In this document: positions 60,629-64,000 of the stretch, one piece after another | Position numbering within the stretch: position 1 is the stretch's first letter | How the letters are laid out: each line of letters begins with the position of its first letter | Source of the DNA: Pseudomonadales bacterium | Lineage (GTDB): Bacteria > Pseudomonadota > Gammaproteobacteria > Pseudomonadales > Pseudohongiellaceae | Assembly: GCA_024234395.1 (NCBI GenBank) | Contig: JACKOH010000002.1 | Span: 1,736,001 to 1,800,000, forward strand | Length of the DNA stretch: 64,000 nucleotides | Direction of reading: 5' to 3' | Made by a program: the position numbers and the translations under genes | The notes under the pieces: generated by a model | Seen by the model: the letters and a program-made list of their open reading frames with translations, nothing else | Database searches by the model: none | Told to the model about the DNA's origin: nothing

Positions 60629-62794
60629 CTACCAGTTGTATTGCAGGCGACCGAACAGATTGCGGCCGGTACCGTAGAGCTGGCTACCCTGAGGGATATG
60701 ACTGCCGAGTACACGGTTGAAGCCACTCAGTGGGTCGATATAGTCTTCATCGAAGAGGTTTTCAGCCCCGGCAGTCAGAGTCAGGTTGCTATTGACATAC
60801 CAGCTCAGGTTGACATTGGTAAGCCAGTAACTGTCAGTGGGAACGAAGGAGTTATTGGGATTATCCGGGTCCAGGGTATTGGTCGCGGACAAATGATTCT
60901 GCCGGTCTGTGAATACCTCTTCAATACGTGCCACAAAATCGCTGGAGTCGTAGATCAGTGTGGCATGATACGACGGTGGTGTGATGCGAAACAGATTGTC
61001 GTTGATATCGTCCCTTTCTCCCCTGACGTAAGTGGCCAGTCCTTCAACGCGCCACAGATCCGATAACTCGAACCCATAGGTCAGATCGATGCCGTGAAAA
61101 GTGGCCTCGGTGTTGGCAAACATGAGTGGGGTCGGATCGCCATTGGCGTTCTTGCTGACCCCGATGACTGCCATGTCAGTGGCGGGGACGCCCTGAATAA
61201 AGTCATCCACCTTGCGCCGGTAAAAACGCGGCGAGAAATACCAGTTGCCGAAATCCCAGTCCAGCCCCAGCTCAAACTGGAGCGAGGATTCCGGATCCAG
61301 GTTCGGGTCTCCCACATAGTTATTGCCGTCACCGACACCGGCATTGGCTTCCAGCGGAATCCAGAGAAACCGCTCCTGGTAGATCGGAGAGCGTTGTTTC
61401 TGAGCGGCACCCAGTTCCACAACCAGGTTGTCGGACATCTGATACCTGGCTTTCAACACCACGTCGGTGTTGTGGTCCTGTTTTGAGCGATCTCCTGCAT
61501 TGAAACCCTCCCGCAACATCCATACGGCGCGTGGTGGTGTTCCCATAGGCCACATGTCAGGGTTCATATCCACCAGTTTTGCAGGAAAGGCATCGACTTC
61601 GCCGGCTTCCATTTTGACCCGTGCTTTCCTGATGCCGGCTTCGACGTACCATTGTCTGTTCAAGGTTGCGGACCACTGGGCAAACAGCGACTGACTGTTC
61701 ACGTCGATATTGGAGAAGTTATCGACAAAGAAGGGACCAAAATCGGGATCGTAAACCGTGGCATTTTCTTCCCCGGTTTTACCTTCCAGGCCGAATGTCA
61801 GGTCACCGACGCCAAGCGGCATGTCAAAGGTCAGTTTGTAGCCGGTCTCTTGGCTGTCCGCGAGCACTCTCCGCTTGTCGTCGCCGGCAAAGGGTGGCAG
61901 TGGCAGGCTGGAAAAATCCGGCGCTGTCCGCAACAGGTAGTTGCTCATGCCATGATCGACGCTGGAGCCGTAGACTCTGGCCTCGATACCCAGCGAGTCC
62001 AACTGGGTCCGGTACACGGCGTTCCACATGTCGGTATCAAACCAGTCGATATCCATGGGCAGGCTGGGGGTACCGGTATCGTCGGTGTGGAGGCGATGAA
62101 AGTTGATATCGAATTCATGAATGCCGCTCTGAAAGCCATAGCCAAGGCCCAGCATCCTGCGATCGTACTGGGTGGCGGCCACTTCCCCATTCGGGGTGTC
62201 GTAGTTATCGCCTTCATCGAGGCTGGCCTGCAGATACAGACGATGATTCCGGGTGCTGGCGCCGAATACCCCGGCCAGGCTGGTGCCACCGTCGACACTG
62301 CTGAATCCGGCTTCGGTATCGCCTGAAAAGTTCCACCCATCACCGCTATTGAAGGCGGGACGTTTCCAGACCCCGGTGACGGCACCACCAATTCCTCCAC
62401 CGGTGGCAATCGAGGGAATGCCCTGTTCCACCACCAGTTCCTCCATCAGCGCCGCTGGAATGTGATGCAGTGGCGGGGCCATCCAGTTGGGGCCGCCACC
62501 ATGAATCAGCATGCCGTCCACCCGCACGTTTACCCGCGGTCCCTGCATGCCGCGATACTGAATCTGGCCGGTCAGCGGGCCGTTGCTGGCGGCACCGCCG
62601 CCGGGTACCTGGTTGATCAGTTTTGCCGCGTCGACAGTCGACGCTTCGCGCCGGGCGGTGAACTGGGTTTCCAGAAATTCCTGTCGACCGATAACGGTTA
62701 TTTCCTGAACTTCGGTTGGCTCTTGTGCTGCTGAGAACTGGCTGGTCAGAGCCAGGGGCAGGACGATGTACAATGGCACTTTACTCGTCGACAT
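60629..62794 (-). CDS. TonB-dependent receptor, possibly metal-specific
   Basis: The 721-residue protein has a signal peptide (to SQFSAAQ), a plug domain with YRGMQGPRVNVRVDGMLIHG and GIPSIATGGGIGGAVTGVWK, and a beta-barrel ending with an aromatic residue (FGRLQYNW, Trp). The segment HGGGPNWMAPPLHHIP resembles the HGGCPNRMDPPTSY-type region of OprC/NosA copper receptors, so copper or another metal is a possible ligand (inference). The ATG at 62794 follows GGAGGTGACA; a GTG two codons earlier is less likely. No ABC partner is nearby. Confidence 0.9.
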   Translation of the reverse strand: MSTSKVPLYIVLPLALTSQFSAAQEPTEVQEITVIGRQEFLETQFTARREASTVDAAKLINQVPGGGAASNGPLTGQIQYRGMQGPRVNVRVDGMLIHGGGPNWMAPPLHHIPAALMEELVVEQGIPSIATGGGIGGAVTGVWKRPAFNSGDGWNFSGDTEAGFSSVDGGTSLAGVFGASTRNHRLYLQASLDEGDNYDTPNGEVAATQYDRRMLGLGYGFQSGIHEFDINFHRLHTDDTGTPSLPMDIDWFDTDMWNAVYRTQLDSLGIEARVYGSSVDHGMSNYLLRTAPDFSSLPLPPFAGDDKRRVLADSQETGYKLTFDMPLGVGDLTFGLEGKTGEENATVYDPDFGPFFVDNFSNIDVNSQSLFAQWSATLNRQWYVEAGIRKARVKMEAGEVDAFPAKLVDMNPDMWPMGTPPRAVWMLREGFNAGDRSKQDHNTDVVLKARYQMSDNLVVELGAAQKQRSPIYQERFLWIPLEANAGVGDGNNYVGDPNLDPESSLQFELGLDWDFGNWYFSPRFYRRKVDDFIQGVPATDMAVIGVSKNANGDPTPLMFANTEATFHGIDLTYGFELSDLWRVEGLATYVRGERDDINDNLFRITPPSYHATLIYDSSDFVARIEEVFTDRQNHLSATNTLDPDNPNNSFVPTDSYWLTNVNLSWYVNSNLTLTAGAENLFDEDYIDPLSGFNRVLGSHIPQGSQLYGTGRNLFGRLQYNW

Positions 62795-62862
62795 TGTCAC
62801 CTCCAGATAGTGCGATGGGTGAATTACGCGAAGGAATTATAAGGACTGAAAGGGTTTGTTGC

Positions 62863-62881
62863 GTGTGACGAATTGTCGCAC
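62863..62881. promoter_or_regulatory. Dyad in the spacer upstream of the second TonB receptor
   Basis: GTGTGAC-GAATT-GTCGCAC (62863-62881) is an inverted repeat with one mismatch in seven base pairs, lying 69 bp upstream of the TonB receptor start and 62 bp before the divergent HAD gene. It could be an operator for either gene; no regulator gene is adjacent. Confidence 0.3.
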
Positions 62882-62942
62882 CTGAGGAAGAAGGTCAGTT
62901 GGCCGACCGAAATCCAGGCTTATTGGCTATACAGGAGATACC

Positions 62943-63584
62943 ATGTTGTCGCAGATAAGTACTTTGATTTTCGATCTGGATGGAACACTTGGAGATCCCC
63001 GGACCGGCATTCATCGCTGTATTAATCACGCCATGGAGTACTACGGATATCCGCCCGTCGCAGAGGAGTGCGTCGTGGCACTGATCGGTCCGCCACTGGA
63101 TGAAATTTTTCGGCGTCTGTTGCCGGAGGCGGATCAATCCACGCTGATCGACCTGGTCAGCAGGTACCGGGAGCGCTATGCCGAGATGGGTTATGCCGAA
63201 AGCCGGCTCTATCCCGGAATACCTGAGGCGCTGCAGGCGCTGTCCGAAAGCGGACTGCGCCTGGGTGTCTGTACCTCGAAACGCAGTGATTTTGCCGAAC
63301 AGATACTGACCCTGTTCAAGTTGCGCTCGCTGTTTGCGTTCGTCAGCGGAGGGGATGTCGGCATCGCCAAGAGCACCCAGTTATCAGAGCTGTTAAGCGA
63401 TGGCGAAATCGATCATCAGGCAATAATGATCGGTGATCGCTATATCGACATCGAATCCGCCCGTGCCAATGGCCTGCGCTCGATCGGTGTGTTGTGGGGA
63501 TTTGGCGATTACCAGGAGCTGCTGATGGCAGGAGCCGATGTCATCCTGGACAAGCCTGCAGACCTGAAACGCCTGACCCGTTGA
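62943..63584 (+). CDS. HAD-family hydrolase, phosphoglycolate phosphatase-like
   Basis: The 213-residue protein is a HAD phosphatase with a helical cap: motif I FDLDGTLGDPRTGI (nucleophile Asp), motif II VCTSKRS, motif III Lys in GIAKSTQLSEL and motif IV MIGDRYIDIESARANG, followed by VLWGFGDYQEL as in Gph-like enzymes. It removes phosphate from a small organic phosphate; the substrate is not determinable. Confidence 0.92.
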   Translation: MLSQISTLIFDLDGTLGDPRTGIHRCINHAMEYYGYPPVAEECVVALIGPPLDEIFRRLLPEADQSTLIDLVSRYRERYAEMGYAESRLYPGIPEALQALSESGLRLGVCTSKRSDFAEQILTLFKLRSLFAFVSGGDVGIAKSTQLSELLSDGEIDHQAIMIGDRYIDIESARANGLRSIGVLWGFGDYQELLMAGADVILDKPADLKRLTR

Positions 63585-63616
63585 TACTGACCAAAGATAT
63601 TCCTTTTTGGGCCTCT

Positions 63617-64000
63617 CTATTGATCCCCTGCCTGAGGAATAGAAGTAGTGACAACCGGCCCCATTCCCATGATCTGCACGGTCACTTCCTCGTCTTTGGC
63701 CATGTCGTAGTGATGTCCGGCGGGGGGCTGATAGATAAAGGTTCCGGCCGGTACGGCCTGCATGCTGTCGGGGTCGTATACATCCGAATCCGGGCCGGAA
63801 GCGACCCACCAGGTACCTTTGATGACGGTGATATAACGGGCGGTACTGTGAAAGTGAGGACGGCTGCCGCTGCCCGGCGGAAAGGTGATTCGGATTACGT
63901 ACAGACCCTCTTCCGACGGGTTGCCGATAATATTGATGCTGCGTCCACCATCCGCAGGTACCAGCTTGTCGGGGGTGCCGATTACGAAGCCGTGCTGATC
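63617..64000 (-). CDS. Cupin-domain protein (5' end beyond the window)
   Basis: The 127 visible codons run off the right edge, so the N-terminus is missing. The sequence contains a cupin: RPHFHSTARYITVIKGTWWV (metal-binding His residues) and AGTFIYQPPAGHHYDMAKDE (second motif), after a segment with GFVIGTPDKLVPADGG. It ends with a TAG at 63617-63619. It is convergent with the HAD gene, with 32 bp between the stops. Confidence 0.82.
   Translation of the reverse strand, partial: DQHGFVIGTPDKLVPADGGRSINIIGNPSEEGLYVIRITFPPGSGSRPHFHSTARYITVIKGTWWVASGPDSDVYDPDSMQAVPAGTFIYQPPAGHHYDMAKDEEVTVQIMGMGPVVTTSIPQAGDQ

Overview
The window reads as a chromosomal segment of a free-living gammaproteobacterium, probably aquatic or marine. 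The evidence is the riboflavin/nusB/thiL/pgpA gene order, the complete glycogen operon, the ergothioneine pair egtB-egtD, two TonB receptors, several c-type cytochromes and moderately high GC. No rRNA, tRNA, CRISPR array or prophage was recognised. I cannot name a genus.

Layout. (1) 1-3.9 kb: a TonB-dependent receptor and a periplasmic binding protein run leftwards and off the window edge. A ModE-type DNA-binding protein is transcribed divergently, and the spacer holds overlapping CGTTAT/ATAACG palindromes. (2) 3.9-7.1 kb: an IS91-type transposase lies between broken genes (the N-terminus of a spermidine-synthase-like membrane protein, an unidentified fragment, and a truncated glutamate dehydrogenase with an in-frame stop). 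(3) 7.3-14.1 kb, minus strand: a respiratory cluster in the order cytochrome c, Cyc2-like cytochrome-porin, HiPIP, heme-copper oxidase I, III, small membrane protein, lipoprotein cytochrome c, and CuA/cytochrome c subunit II. It looks like a complete outer-membrane-to-oxygen electron path, comparable in logic to the iron-oxidation (rus) operon of Acidithiobacillus. This is the most exciting part of the window. (4) 14.5-23.6 kb: a CBS protein, an NDUFA9-like SDR, a CaCA exchanger, LigD split into three separate genes, small lipoproteins, egtB-egtD and a STAS-like protein.

(5) 23.6-36.5 kb, minus strand: a closely packed glk-malQ-glgB-glgX-glgP-glgC-glgA operon covering glycogen synthesis and breakdown, followed by ettA. 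(6) 38.5-47 kb, plus strand: glyA, nrdR, ribD, ribE, ribB(A), ribH, nusB, thiL, pgpA, ribA. Two short tandem-repeat tracts interrupt the riboflavin genes. (7) 47-52 kb: a cobC-like phosphatase lacking a normal start codon, an S9 peptidase, and a cobO-btuF pair behind a cobalamin riboswitch. (8) 52-64 kb: an accessory region of single small enzymes (two GFA proteins, methyltransferases, cupins, DUF1428, alpha/beta hydrolases, nitrilase, HAD phosphatase) and a TonB receptor. It contains two long perfect hairpins sharing a GGGGTCAG-type arm and several gene relics in which the start is kept but the middle or end is deleted.

How the parts work together: the respiratory cluster would carry electrons from an outer-membrane heme through periplasmic carriers to an oxygen reductase. 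The glycogen operon links glucose phosphorylation, polymer synthesis and mobilisation. The rib genes make FMN/FAD precursors, and cobO-btuF-cobC salvage corrinoids under B12 feedback. The ModE-like regulator probably controls the outer-membrane receptor and binding protein.
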